Source: Unio delphinus (lineage: Eukaryota > Mollusca > Bivalvia > Unionida > Unionidae). From it: DNA of 64,000 bases. Positions 36,163-44,634 of this stretch are shown here, one piece after another (position 1 is the first letter of the stretch; each line of letters begins with the position of its first letter). Below the pieces are notes generated by a model that did no database searches, was not told the origin of the DNA, and was given only the letters and a program-made list of their open reading frames with translations. The translations under genes were made by a program, and so were the position numbers. The DNA lies in assembly GCA_029339505.1 (NCBI GenBank), contig JAQISU010000122.1, positions 11,089,001 to 11,153,000 of the forward strand, given 5' to 3'.

Positions 36163-36537
36163 TTAATTACCCGCACCTAACATCAATTTACCTTTCATCG
36201 CCGATTTTATCAACCATGAAGCCAATTTTTCTTTGAATGAAACACTAGTTTTTCCAGAGATAGAATTCAACGCATGAATTAATTTCACCTCTGCGAGATG
36301 ACGCTGTTGTAAATCATTACTTTTATAAGCAACATCATGAGCATGACATGCCTTATCGATAGCATTTATTGGTTCTTCACCGGGTTTAGGATTATCCTGA
36401 CTATCAAGTCTTATATCTAATCGTGTTCCCGGTCCACACTAATTATATCCTGGAAAGTGTTTTTCACCTGGATACTTCCTCCATGGTAACCCTGGGAGTT
36501 TAGCTAACTTGGCGGCGATATCACCACCTCTTTTTAT
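36163..36537 (-). pseudogene. Phospholipase A2-like protein, copy 1 (stop, start codon absent)
   Basis: One frame of about 125 codons with a TAG at 36439-36441. It shows the parvovirus-type PLA2 pattern: a calcium-loop-like YN-stop-CGPG (about 36430-36450), then the catalytic helix IDKACHAHDVAYKSND with the HD pair and Tyr, followed by a helical tail (EVKLIHALN) and a basic C terminus. Such domains in parvovirus capsid proteins, and reported in some Polinton-like viruses, breach endosomal membranes during entry. There is no ATG at the expected start; the first codon after the preceding gene's stop is ATA. It lies between the zinc-ribbon gene and the integrase on the same strand, with short overlaps, as an operon-like block. 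Confidence 0.75.
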
Positions 36538-36668
36538 TTACAAATTGATATTTTTGTACCGCATATTTCACACTTGCCGGTGACCACTTCTCTGTTATTT
36601 TTTGTGGTAACAGTCGTTGGGTCATTAGTTGGTGTACGCTTCTTACATTTCACACAATATAGATCCAT
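36534..36668 (-). CDS. 44-residue zinc-ribbon protein (DUF5679-like), copy 1
   Basis: An intact miniature gene. Cysteines at 5, 8, 33 and 36 (YCVKC ... GKCEICGTK) make one CxxC-x24-CxxC zinc ribbon, with a TTK motif between. The pattern resembles the short zinc ribbons grouped as DUF5679, which occur in large DNA viruses and Polinton-like elements; I give the family name from memory with moderate confidence. Its ATG is nine bases from the ATPase ATG at 36678 on the other strand, so the two transcripts must overlap or share control sequences inside coding DNA. A role in late transcription or DNA binding is possible but not shown. Confidence 0.7.
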   Translation of the reverse strand: MDLYCVKCKKRTPTNDPTTVTTKNNREVVTGKCEICGTKISICK

Positions 36669-36677
36669 AATATATTT

Positions 36678-37348
36678 ATGTTATATCAACAAATGGAAGT
36701 GATCGATTTCTCAGCGCTAAAGAAAAAACAAGTAAAACATCACCCGTTATTACCAAACTCTATCAGGATGATTATCATCGGACCGTCCGGAAGTGGTAAA
36801 ACTTAATTGTTGCTCAGAATGATAATGAAATATATGACCTGGGACAAATTGTATTTAGTTGCTCCGAGCGTGGATGATCAGCACTGTTATCAAGTGTTAA
36901 AAGATTACAACGAAACCGTTTCAGATGCTTACGGCGGAAACGTTATTGAGTTTATCACAGATATTGACGAAGAACCATCCGTGGAAGATTTGGATGTATA
37001 TGTTAACAATCTCGTTGTGTACGATGATGTAATGTTGGATAAACAAAAAAACCCGCTAGGATATTCTCGCGAGGGCGTCACAAAAACTCTGATGTGATAT
37101 ATGTCACTCAACGTTACACACAAATCCCGAAGGTCATCAGAGATAACTTTAATTTATTGTGTGTATTCAACGGAGTTGATACTCATACGTTACGAAATAT
37201 CTGGCAAACTTGGTGCGCCGATATGGATTATAATCAATTTAAAAATTTCTTTAGTGGTGCTCAGTCAACCCAACATGGATTTATGACGATAAGTATACAC
37301 GATCCTCTGACACGATATCGTATTGGATTAGACCGTATCTATGGTTAA
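36678..37348 (+). pseudogene. A32-like DNA-packaging ATPase (FtsK/HerA type), copy 1
   Basis: About 222 codons with a TAA at 36804-36806, directly after the Walker A lysine-threonine (GPSGSGKT), and a shift at about 37060-37090. Further motifs: LYLVAPSVDD, Walker B LVVYDDVM (37011-37034), then in the next frame DVIYVTQRYTQIPKVIRDN, the region after the arginine/sensor strand typical of A32-like ATPases of Polintons, virophages and giant viruses. The enzyme pumps DNA into capsids. The last codons (from 37334) lie within the right TIR and the stop at 37346-37348 is the TIR's inner edge, so part of the left TIR is a copy of this gene's 3' end. Confidence 0.85.
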
Positions 37349-37516
37349 TTCGGTTAACCCCATAGCAGCATAGGGGGTGGTGACAACGACATTGGCGTCG
37401 TTTTTTTTAAATTCTGATTTTACCAAATGGACGCTTCTATTAAACATTTATGAGAAAGCCTTGGATTACCAACAAGACGCCTGTAACGGCTTGTCGGATT
37501 CACCCTCTCTGCTGCT
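37334..37516. repeat. Right terminal inverted repeat of copy 1
   Basis: Reverse complement of 21296-21479. It ends in CCCTCTCTGCTGCT at 37516. GATCT follows (37517-37521), against GGTCT before the left TIR: a possible imperfect 5-base target duplication. The outer flank is directly the broken polymerase gene of copy 2. Confidence 0.95.
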
Positions 37517-38370
37517 GATCTAATTGTTATAAGACGTAATGTCTTGCCGTATCATGTGACATATACAGAGAAAACAGTCTTATATGAATGGGATTAATAA
37601 TCGCATGAGAATTATGATCGATGATTTCAATCAGAATTCCGCCTATTTTATTATGTTTTGACGAGTGTAATATTACCCCGGTGATTGTTTTTTTATCGGG
37701 ATTTATTTTTCTAACTCGATATCATCTCATATTTAAGCGCCGGTATCTTTAACTGATTCGGCCCATTTGTCTATTTTGGATTTTCTTAAATCAATTAAAC
37801 CATTTCCTCGTCGAACATTTTTGAAGTGTTCAACAACTCATTTAGCTACACAGTTTATCCCAGATGAAGCTCTCATCGGGGAAAGTTTATTAATATCCGG
37901 TGTAATTATCGGATATATCCTGTAAGTCAATGCGGTTACCAGATTCGCTCGATTGTAATATCTGCTGTCAATCCCAGTTAACAATCCCGGTTTAGTTTTT
38001 TCATTGATGATCACAGGTTTCTTTATTGAAGTAAACACGCGTTCGCTGTGATTATAGACCCTCCAGTTGACTCCACGTTTATTTTGATAAATTTCACTGT
38101 ATTTTTTTCTGGTCGTAATATCTGATTGATTCACGACTTATCCGGGATAATATTTCCGCGGAACGGGAATCCGTCATTGTATAATCTTCCCGTTGGGTTA
38201 GATACGTCGACCAAACATAAGCTGCGCAGCCTTCTCGAATTTCATATTTTGCGTGGTTGATACTATTGTTAATTTTTGACATCCACGGTCGAGGTTTTCT
38301 TCGGTAATCTCAGTCAAAACCCAGCCGTTGCTTAGGTAGAGTTATCTCGCAAATTTTAGAAATTCGCTTC
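37517..38370 (-). pseudogene. 5' part of the DNA polymerase module, copy 2
   Basis: Two overlapping frames as in copy 1. 38282-38094 matches the small upstream protein (YVWSTYL, SAEILSRIS). 38134-37838 matches the polymerase N terminus (KPGLLTGIDSRYYNRANLV against the copy 1 RPGILTGIYKPYYERAYPV). After a stop it continues in broken frames with TITGVILHSSK and IDHNSHA (about 37680-37600), which align with copy 1 residues encoded at 31075-31170. The match can be followed nearly to 37517, where copy 1's TIR begins. The catalytic part is absent. Confidence 0.75.
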
Positions 38371-38415
38371 ATTATTACTATAAATACAAATATTTAAATA
38401 AAATATTTATATATA

Positions 38416-38752
38416 ATGAATACTTGCAACTGGTTATCAGTTGGATCCAATATTCGTTCTGGTAAATTCTGCAGAAAAGAGTTTTGTGGGTATCATGTGC
38501 GAAATATCCGCCAAGGAAGCTCTGGGCCAATAACTTGTATCGGATGTGATGTTGGAGAACAAGGAAAACATTATTATGTATCAGTCCTGGAGCTAAAAAC
38601 TACAGAGCGCTCAAATGGTATTACGATCATAGCACTAAAACTAAGATTATACAAACTTCTCATGATTACATTAGTAGAAATAACAATTTAGATAATAAAT
38701 TGTATACAGAATATGAGTCAAAACGAATTAGTTTAGCATCATATTTACGTTA
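38416..38752 (+). pseudogene. CxxC zinc protein, copy 2
   Basis: Starts at ATG 38416. GPITCIGCDVGEQGK (38528-38572) matches the copy 1 protein around C14/C17. The second cysteine pair is out of frame after a shift near 38575; the basic helix (KNYRALKWYY) continues in another frame. It diverges from the polymerase start by about 45 bases, as the pair does in copy 1. Confidence 0.65.
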
Positions 38753-39152
38753 ACTACGAAGGATCTCGTAAACGAAAAGTAATACTCCGTTATGTTAGTA
38801 ATACCGGTTATGTGAAAATTACTGTTGGAAGGAAAAATATTATGCTCACAGATTCATTCATGAATGTTTTAACAGCTCAATCGATAATGGTCTGGTCGTT
38901 GATCATATATTAATCGTAATCCTTTTGACAACCCCGTCGAAAATTAGAGAGTTGTTACTCCGACTGAAAATTCTTTAAATTCGACTCCAAGAATCAAATC
39001 TCCACCGTGAATAAATGTAACCGCGTTTATAGATAGCTCGAGTAATGAATTTCCTTCAATATCATCCGCGGCTAAACATTTTCATATTCATATAGAATGT
39101 GTGAGACAAAATAAAGCGGGTAGACATTTAATATCTATTCGACAAACAATTT
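38753..39152 (+). pseudogene. HNH endonuclease, copy 2, broken
   Basis: Pieces in shifting frames: YAHRFIHECFN (about 38850), then the HNH core GLVVDHI followed by NPFDNPVENLRVVTPTENS in a changed frame (about 38895-38975), then a Ser-rich tail with a helix-turn-helix-like piece (AAKHFHIHIECVRQN near 39070-39110) that resembles the NUMOD1 type. Same neighbour and order as in copy 1. Confidence 0.65.
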
Positions 39153-39182
39153 AAATTTTAAAAATATTTTCAATATTATATA

Positions 39183-39660
39183 ATGAATAATATTTTAGTC
39201 GAACGTGTATTCAACGACGCCGAAAATAATACCCCGACGAATAGTTTTTTGAAAGTTATAACTCTTTTAAAAATCTCAATGATATTAAAAATGAAATATT
39301 TTAACAAATCGATAATATTTACGAACAAGCATTAAAATTACTATTGATTGATTATAAAACGAAGACGCGGAGATTACGATCATAAATAATTTTCGAGATT
39401 TTATCCACGATATCGAAGGGGATTTTGCACTTGATATATGGTTCAACAATGAAAAAATATCGGAAATAAAACCAAACTGTATATTCATTGATGATGATTC
39501 CTCTCCGTGGAGACCATATATGCTTCGTTTGCTAAATGAATTAAGTAAACAAAAAAAATTTTACGAAGGTATTAATAAAAAAAAATCTATAAAGTTAAAT
39601 CATCATTCCATTCCGGGGATAGTTTTAGATTGTCTATACCGTTATGTGGTACAATTATAA
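39183..39660 (+). pseudogene. Unknown gene on the plus strand, copy 2
   Basis: Starts MNNILVERVFNDAEN. The reading changes frame several times but stays protein-like: a helical stretch (IDNIYEQALKLLLIDYK), DFIHDIEGDFALDIWF, CIFIDDDSSPWRPYMLRLL and a tail HSIPGIVLDCLYRYVVQL ending at about 39660. Not recognised. It is transcribed towards the capsid genes. No counterpart could be aligned in copy 1, where the equivalent interval is mostly noncoding. Confidence 0.45.
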
Positions 39661-39700
39661 AATTTATGAACGATTTAGATAAACATTATAGGGATATATC

Positions 39701-39991
39701 ATGAATGATAAAAATATCGCCGAGTTAAAAAACGAACTTGATCGTGTACAACAGCTCCACGACAGTAACACGTTTACTAGTAATTGTATCGCCGACAATA
39801 TACAAAAAATTATCAACGCGAAATAATCAGGTCTCCTGACGTATAAATCCGAATACAGGGTAATGAAAATTATCGCCAGGGAACGAAATCGGGTCATCTA
39901 TAAGAAACCCGTAGAAGAAAGTTTCATCGAAGTATCCCGGATTATAAAAGAAATTCTCAAGAGCGTCACGGATGTATTTAAGCCCTCATAG
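39701..39991 (+). pseudogene. Unknown coiled-coil protein, copy 2
   Basis: ATG at 39701; about 96 codons in one frame with one TAA after NIQKIINAK (about 39824). Almost wholly helical and charged: IAELKNELDRVQQLHD, then VMKIIARERNRVIYKKPVEE and VSRIIKEILKSVTDVF. It follows the gene above in the same direction and converges on the small capsid-type gene. Not recognised. Confidence 0.45.
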
Positions 39992-40048
39992 ATTCCAACG
40001 CGATGGATTTCGAAAAGAAGTTTATTTGTTAACGACGAATAGGTATCT

Positions 40049-40444
40049 TCAGTTTTTTTTTATCGAAGAGCTATATATATCGACGGCGTAATCCGGTGAT
40101 GTGATCTCGATCGCTGTTGACAATGATGGTTCATGAATTGTTAACGCGATCTCAGATTCGGTTCCCGTGATAGATTTAATTTTGCGTTGAATATCATTAT
40201 CGATTTGTGCGATTTAATAACTTCCCTTAGGGAGATATACAGTCTACCAATCGAGAACACCATCTGGTTTATTATTATTCGCGAACACAAATGTGTTATT
40301 TGGTGATTTACCAGCGGATGATGCCGATCTGATATTAGGTCAGCTATAATCTACTCGTAATTGAATAAGCGCGATTTCCTTTACCAAAATCGGATTTGGT
40401 AAGTCAACGCTGAATTCAGGCTTGTTTGCCATGATTGATATCAT
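40049..40444 (-). pseudogene. Small capsid-type protein, copy 2
   Basis: 131 codons in one frame with three in-frame stops. Conserved with fragment 3 (56348-56557): KPEFSVDLPNPILVKEIALIQLRV, then PNIRSA. The rest (VYLPKGSY, IDNDIQRKIKSITG, EITSPDYAVDIY) looks like a compact beta-rich domain. In Polinton-like elements a small beta-rich protein beside the capsid genes is often the minor capsid (penton) protein; that is my inference. Its place in copy 1 is lost, probably in the fusion at 25441. Confidence 0.5.
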
Positions 40445-40469
40445 GGTTGTTTTCACCGGAATAGTATTC

Positions 40470-40962
40470 TCAACTATCAGCTGAAGGAATTATGTTGGTG
40501 TTGACATTATCATCTATACGTTTTTTAAATTTAGACATCACTGAGTCGTAAATGTTAACCATGGCGGTGAATTCACTTTCGGATATTATAGTGTCATCGA
40601 GACTCAACGATATCATGACGGACATTTGCGAATACGCGGTTGACGTGGTATGGAATTTAACAGTATAATCATGTAGTTTACGCTGACTACGCGAAAATAT
40701 TATTTTTGTGATTATTCCGAGAACTCCTTTGATTGTTGTGCCGCGGAAATACAAATTGGAACGACTACAAGAGCGATCATTGTTGCCGACGATAATATTA
40801 CAGGGGTTCCAGCGATGACACCTGAAACCGATTACACTATTATGCCAATTTGAGTAATACGTCGGTGATACCTTGTACTCTTACTTGGTACTCGTCTGTA
40901 AGGTTTTTTAGTTTACTTTGTAACTCTCGAACTTGATCATATGGATACTTCTGAGTGGTCAT
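40470..40962 (-). pseudogene. Two-helix membrane protein, copy 2, broken
   Basis: Begins MTTQKYPYDQVRELQSKLK, matching the copy 1 and fragment 3 proteins. The membrane hairpin is disrupted by stops and shifts (40860-40740). The C-terminal half is open at 40754-40470 and matches fragment 3 (QRKLHDYTVKFHTTSTAYSQ, LDDTIISESEFTAMVNIYDS), adding a tail absent there. Confidence 0.65.
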
Positions 40963-40969
40963 TATTTAA

Positions 40970-42165
40970 TTAAGTTGTTTGCTTAAATGAACTAAAAAGT
41001 ATACGTACAATGTGATTGGCGCTCGAGATAAACTATGGTCGGTGGAAGTTATCCTTATAAACCTTTCAGTTTATCCTTCATCCATTATTAGATTAGCCTT
41101 GTTAACACCATCAGATATCCCTAATGATATATTAAACTGTAATGGTGTAACCATGGTTCATCTGTAAATACCTTTGATCTTCGCGTTAATATCAATAAAA
41201 AAAAATTGAGGAATCCAGTCAAGAAATACATGATGGGTCGAACATACATTATTTATAATTTCATCATGTGGATTTTTAATTTTATTAATGATATCTTTAA
41301 TATTGATGAGATCATTTTGTACTTTTTCAATTAGATTTGAAAATGATTTATGTCCTCTGACACTACTTAATCGCCGATTAACCTCCGAGAGGTTTATACT
41401 AATCGCTGAGAGTTTCATGGGGACCGCCGGTGTTTTATAAAAAAATTCATCAACGGCTTTATGAAATATTCTGAAGTTACCACGAAGACTTGCAAACGCT
41501 TCAACGTGTTTATCATATTCGGTTTGCAGCGTTGTTAGTTTATTATCTGTGGTTTTAATATAAATTAGTTTCAACGTATCACCGGTGGCAGGTAACCCAT
41601 AAAATTTAACAACGTGGTTTTAACCTGTATATGCTCTCGAATAAAGTCGTTCTGAAAGAAGGTGTGATTGTCATAGTCTGATCTCAACATTGTTAGTTAA
41701 TCATCGATGATTTTTACATCAGCGAGTTTCATAGAAACCACATCTGGAATTCCGATGAAATGATAAACGGGTTTCTCAATGTTTTTATAAATTGTTTGGA
41801 GACCTGTAAAATGATTTATTTGAGCGTCATAATCAGAACGTTGAGCTTTTAGTGTATTCATCGACGATATATATTCGTTGTTCAACGACGTTAGTTTATC
41901 CACGATGGATGAAGAAAGAACACCAGATTTAAGTCTGCCCTGGGAATCAAACAACGCGATAGCGCCTTCGGTTACCCATTTGAGTTTAACTAACATGTCT
42001 TTCAGGGAAACATTACTCGTTTTTAATTTAATTTACCCTGTCGGTCTTGAAATACAACTATTTCATCCGGCGATACGTCTACCAGGTTTAATGTTTCAGA
42101 TGATGCCTCGGTGATAAGCTTCTTTACAACCTCAATTGAAGCGCCCTCGGGTTTTTTTTTCCTTG
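40970..42165 (-). pseudogene. Fibre-like coiled-coil protein, copy 2, near full length but broken
   Basis: About 398 codons in several frames. N-terminal conserved part (KKLITEASSETLNLVDVS, VVFQDRQGKL), then WVTEGAIALFDSQGRL, then repeated helical units: SDYDAQINHFTGLQ, TEYDKHVEAFASLRGNF, each with a Y-D-x-H/Q-I/V...F...L pattern, giving a shaft of repeats, then a head (KGIYR..., VTPLQFNISL) ending LSKQLN as in copy 1. It shows that the copy 1 gene lost its N-terminal half. Longest version of this gene in the window. Confidence 0.6.
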
Positions 42166-42194
42166 TGAGAGAGATCTTCCTCAAAAATATACCA

Positions 42195-42613
42195 TTATAC
42201 ATTAAAGATCTCTTTAAAAAAGTTATCGCTGGTATATTCATGTAGTGTTTTATGAGGTGGTTTGGTAGATTTTGAGATCGCGTCGAGGACATTAATAACT
42301 TCTCGGCCACATATTGGAGGATCGGTCATTGTCTGTGTAGGTAACGTTGAATACAAAATCGGAATTTTTAACCCGTGGTAATATTTGATACATTGTTTAG
42401 GCGGCGCTAACCCGTAAGAGTCAAAATAAATAACCCCCGTGGATCAATCGCGTATGCAACCCAATGAGTTCCAGGTCATGTGTAATCATCGATATTAATA
42501 ATACCTGTTTCGGGATTTTATCGTTGATTTGGTAATTGATCTCTGTTAAAAACACCTCTAAAATTATTTACAGGGGATTTTTCGGCAGCTTCGATCAAAT
42601 CAAATATTGACAT
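42195..42613 (-). pseudogene. Adenain-like cysteine protease, copy 2, broken
   Basis: About 140 codons, length short like other viral C5/Ulp1-type proteases. The N-terminal substrate-side motif FRGVFNRDQLP, then GIINIDDYT and the catalytic histidine in PGTHWVAYAID, then after a frame change the YFDSYGLAPP motif (acidic residue) and the probable catalytic cysteine in PPICGREVI near 42297-42309. Breaks: TAA after PNQR (about 42512), TGA in the YT-PGTHW stretch (about 42472), and a shift near 42428. This protease matures capsid precursors in adenoviruses and Polintons. Its counterpart in copy 1 is missing, at the point of the internal deletion. Confidence 0.8.
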
Positions 42614-42624
42614 TGGTGTAAAAC

Positions 42625-43081
42625 CTAACTCAGGTAGGTTTCTGGGAGTCTCAACCCGTTTCCTAGATAAGTTCCGGGTAATCTCAGACCTTTTCCTTTC
42701 TTATATATATATATATGTCTGGTAGCTTTTTTCAATGCCATTTCAGCGGCGGCAGCAACAGCACCTAGCGCGGAAGCTTTAGCGACAGCGGAGGCAGTCT
42801 CAGCAAGCAACACAGGAATCGCGGCGATGTTAGAAACTATACCTCCTGATTTAATCATATTCTTGACCAAGGGGGAAGCAAATTTAAATTGAACACCAGT
42901 GTTTGATTTTAGTGCTTTATTAAAATTGTTAAGTTGATTTTTAGTAACTGATAGTCTATTTGGTCCCCCATTAGCCATCTGCTCTCGTCTCTACTTTTGC
43001 ACCACATGTGCTAGCATTTTTCGATTGCAGTTTATTTGCTTGACCTGGGGTCAAAGTGACATTACCATGATTGTACGACAT
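42625..43081 (-). pseudogene. Small Gly/Ala-rich hydrophobic protein (membrane-active type), copy 2
   Basis: Starts MSYNHGNVTLTPGQANKLQS at 43081, then a shift near 42972; 42978-42625 continues in another frame with a basic helix (TKNQLNNFNKALKS), a hydrophobic Ala/Gly stretch (IVSNIAAIPVLLAETASAVA, ALGAVAAAAEMALKKA) and a tail with two GLRLP motifs (KGKGLRLPGTYL, GNGLRLPETYL). It sits between capsid and protease genes, where adenoviruses and adintoviruses carry pVI-type membrane-lytic proteins cleaved by the protease. That role is inference. No relative remains in copy 1. Confidence 0.5.
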
Positions 43082-43112
43082 TTTTTATTTAAATACTAGA
43101 TTCATCTTATTG

Positions 43113-44200
43113 TTACGCGTTTTCTACTGGTGCGTTAAAGATCCCCATCCTTCCACCAGCATCCTCGAGCAACAATGATTTATCACTAAGAATAACAGCA
43201 ATTGCTCTAAAACCACCAGCGTTGATATAATCATTTTTATGAGCTCGAAAGAGTATCTGAACTGTAGATTTTCGATATAAATCCAAGTGTTCGAAAGAAA
43301 AGTAATCAATTGGCTACAGTGTTGTAAAATCACGCTGAGATATTAACAACCCGGTATCAATATTTAAATCACGTCCTAGGAAAGACATCACATTATGATA
43401 CGCGCGTGCGACTTGATTATGTTCAAAATTCATTTCTATATCTTCGGATGGTTCTATATGTTCATTTACTCTCAATGAAACCTTTGAAACTCCAAATTTA
43501 TCAAACACCATCTGATTTCTCTCCTGGTTGCCTAATCTCTCATTCAATTGAAACGCAACAAAATCATGTCTCGGAGCTGATAATCCTTGTTGTGTCGATA
43601 TCTCCCAGGTGAATGATCCTGCACTACAACCACCAGTACTATTTGTGGTTACAGACAACTATGATAACAGTGATTTACCACCTGATTCCATAAATGAACT
43701 AATCGTTCTTATTGAACAAGTGACGGAATTACTCTTAGCATTCACAGTGTGAGTTTTGCCAAAGTTACATTATCATGATCAACTCCGTTTGCTCTCCATA
43801 TTGCGTCGTTATCATCAACTTTTCTGTTAAGTACAACTGTATGATTTGCACCAAATATAAATAACCTTTTTAACATGGCTACAAAATCCGAATATATGAG
43901 AGAGAGGGATCACACAAGACAAATTCATTGTTGTTGTTTAACATTGCTGTACGAGTTGCAAAACCCAAGTTGTAATGTTCGTTCACTGACACAACCACAT
44001 TTGTATCTGCATCAGCTCCGTCACTTCTCGCATTGCCTGTATTTACAGTTTGACTATCTGGATGATCCGATGAATCCTTTAGAAACATCATAGATGGTCC
44101 AGCCGATCTGGCATAATCATCTGAATATCTTGCCAAACCTAGTATAGTTGTTGCGACATCAACATTATCGTTCTCTTCCGTCAATGATATATCTCCCCGC
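43113..44200 (-). pseudogene. Capsid-like protein (putative major capsid), copy 2, N-terminally deleted
   Basis: Matches copy 1 from its residue 110 on: DNVDVATTILGLARYSDDY (44184-44120), FTWEISTQQGLSAPRHDFV (43610-43550), GRDLNIDTGLLISQRDF (43380-43320), and a true C-terminal end GGFRAIAVILSDKS...FNAPVENA, stop at 43113. The first 110 or so residues are replaced by a short junction after 44222. Several stops and shifts between 43880 and 43660. Confidence 0.65.
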
Positions 44201-44221
44201 TATCATACTCGTGGTAATATC

Positions 44222-44612
44222 TCATTCCTGTTGTCTATCCGATACTACACCCAACTCTGCTAGTTTTTTAGTTGTGGTTTGATGTATTACTTTACTGACA
44301 CTCGCTGGCATAACTTCAGTAACAGGTAATTTTGCCGGTTGGATTATTTGAGGTTTGTGTAATAATGACATTAATCTATCTTTGACAGTAGAACAAGTTT
44401 TTTCCGGCGAGACCACCAACAGCGCCAGTAGCTTTATCACAAATAACATTAATCATCGATAATTGTTTAGCGAGTGGTAAAACATTGCGAGCAATTCCGG
44501 TGAATAAACTCCAAATAAGATTTCCTAGTCCATCTCCGTAAATTACTTTATATACTGGCAGTCGTGAATTTACAACTTTGATATGTTGTCGGCATTGATC
44601 ATGTATAATCAT
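44222..44612 (-). pseudogene. GDGLG-motif small core protein (pX-like), copy 2
   Basis: NSRLPVYKVIYGDGLGNLIW at 44575-44516 is nearly identical to copy 1. It is followed by a glycine-containing helix (LFTGIARNVLPLAKQLS), then after a frame change a Lys/Pro-rich C-terminal part (VKDRLMSLLHKPQ, KVIHQTTTKKLAELG) ending at 44222. The high conservation of the N-terminal block between otherwise diverged copies suggests a constrained role. Confidence 0.55.
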
Positions 44613-44634
44613 CTTATATGATATCCGTTTATCT

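Larger units (their letters stand above)
21296..37516 (+). mobile_element. Endogenous Polinton/Maverick-type (adintovirus-like) element, copy 1
   Basis: 16,221 bases bounded by TIRs of about 183 bp that start AGCAGCAGAGAGGG, the AG start being typical of Polintons. It has the Polinton hallmark set: retroviral-type integrase, A32-like packaging ATPase and family B DNA polymerase, plus capsid-module genes. Differences from textbook Polintons are a polymerase that continues into an SF1 helicase, a phospholipase A2-like protein, a zinc-ribbon miniprotein and an HNH gene pair. Capsid-type genes run on the plus strand from the left; HNH and zinc genes on the minus; polymerase plus; integrase and PLA2 minus; ATPase plus. 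Nearly all genes carry stops or shifts, a stretch between capsid and fibre genes is deleted, and a hAT element sits in the integrase. It is an old insertion. No gene here is functional as it stands. Confidence 0.9.

Noticed and set aside
21296..37516. Bacterial phage or plasmid contamination
   Set aside because: The element is flanked by eukaryotic intron-type DNA, contains a hAT insertion, and carries Polinton-type integrase and ATPase rather than phage genes.
43406..44093. Plus-strand open frames across copy 2's capsid gene
   Set aside because: They lie antisense to clear homologues of copy 1 proteins.
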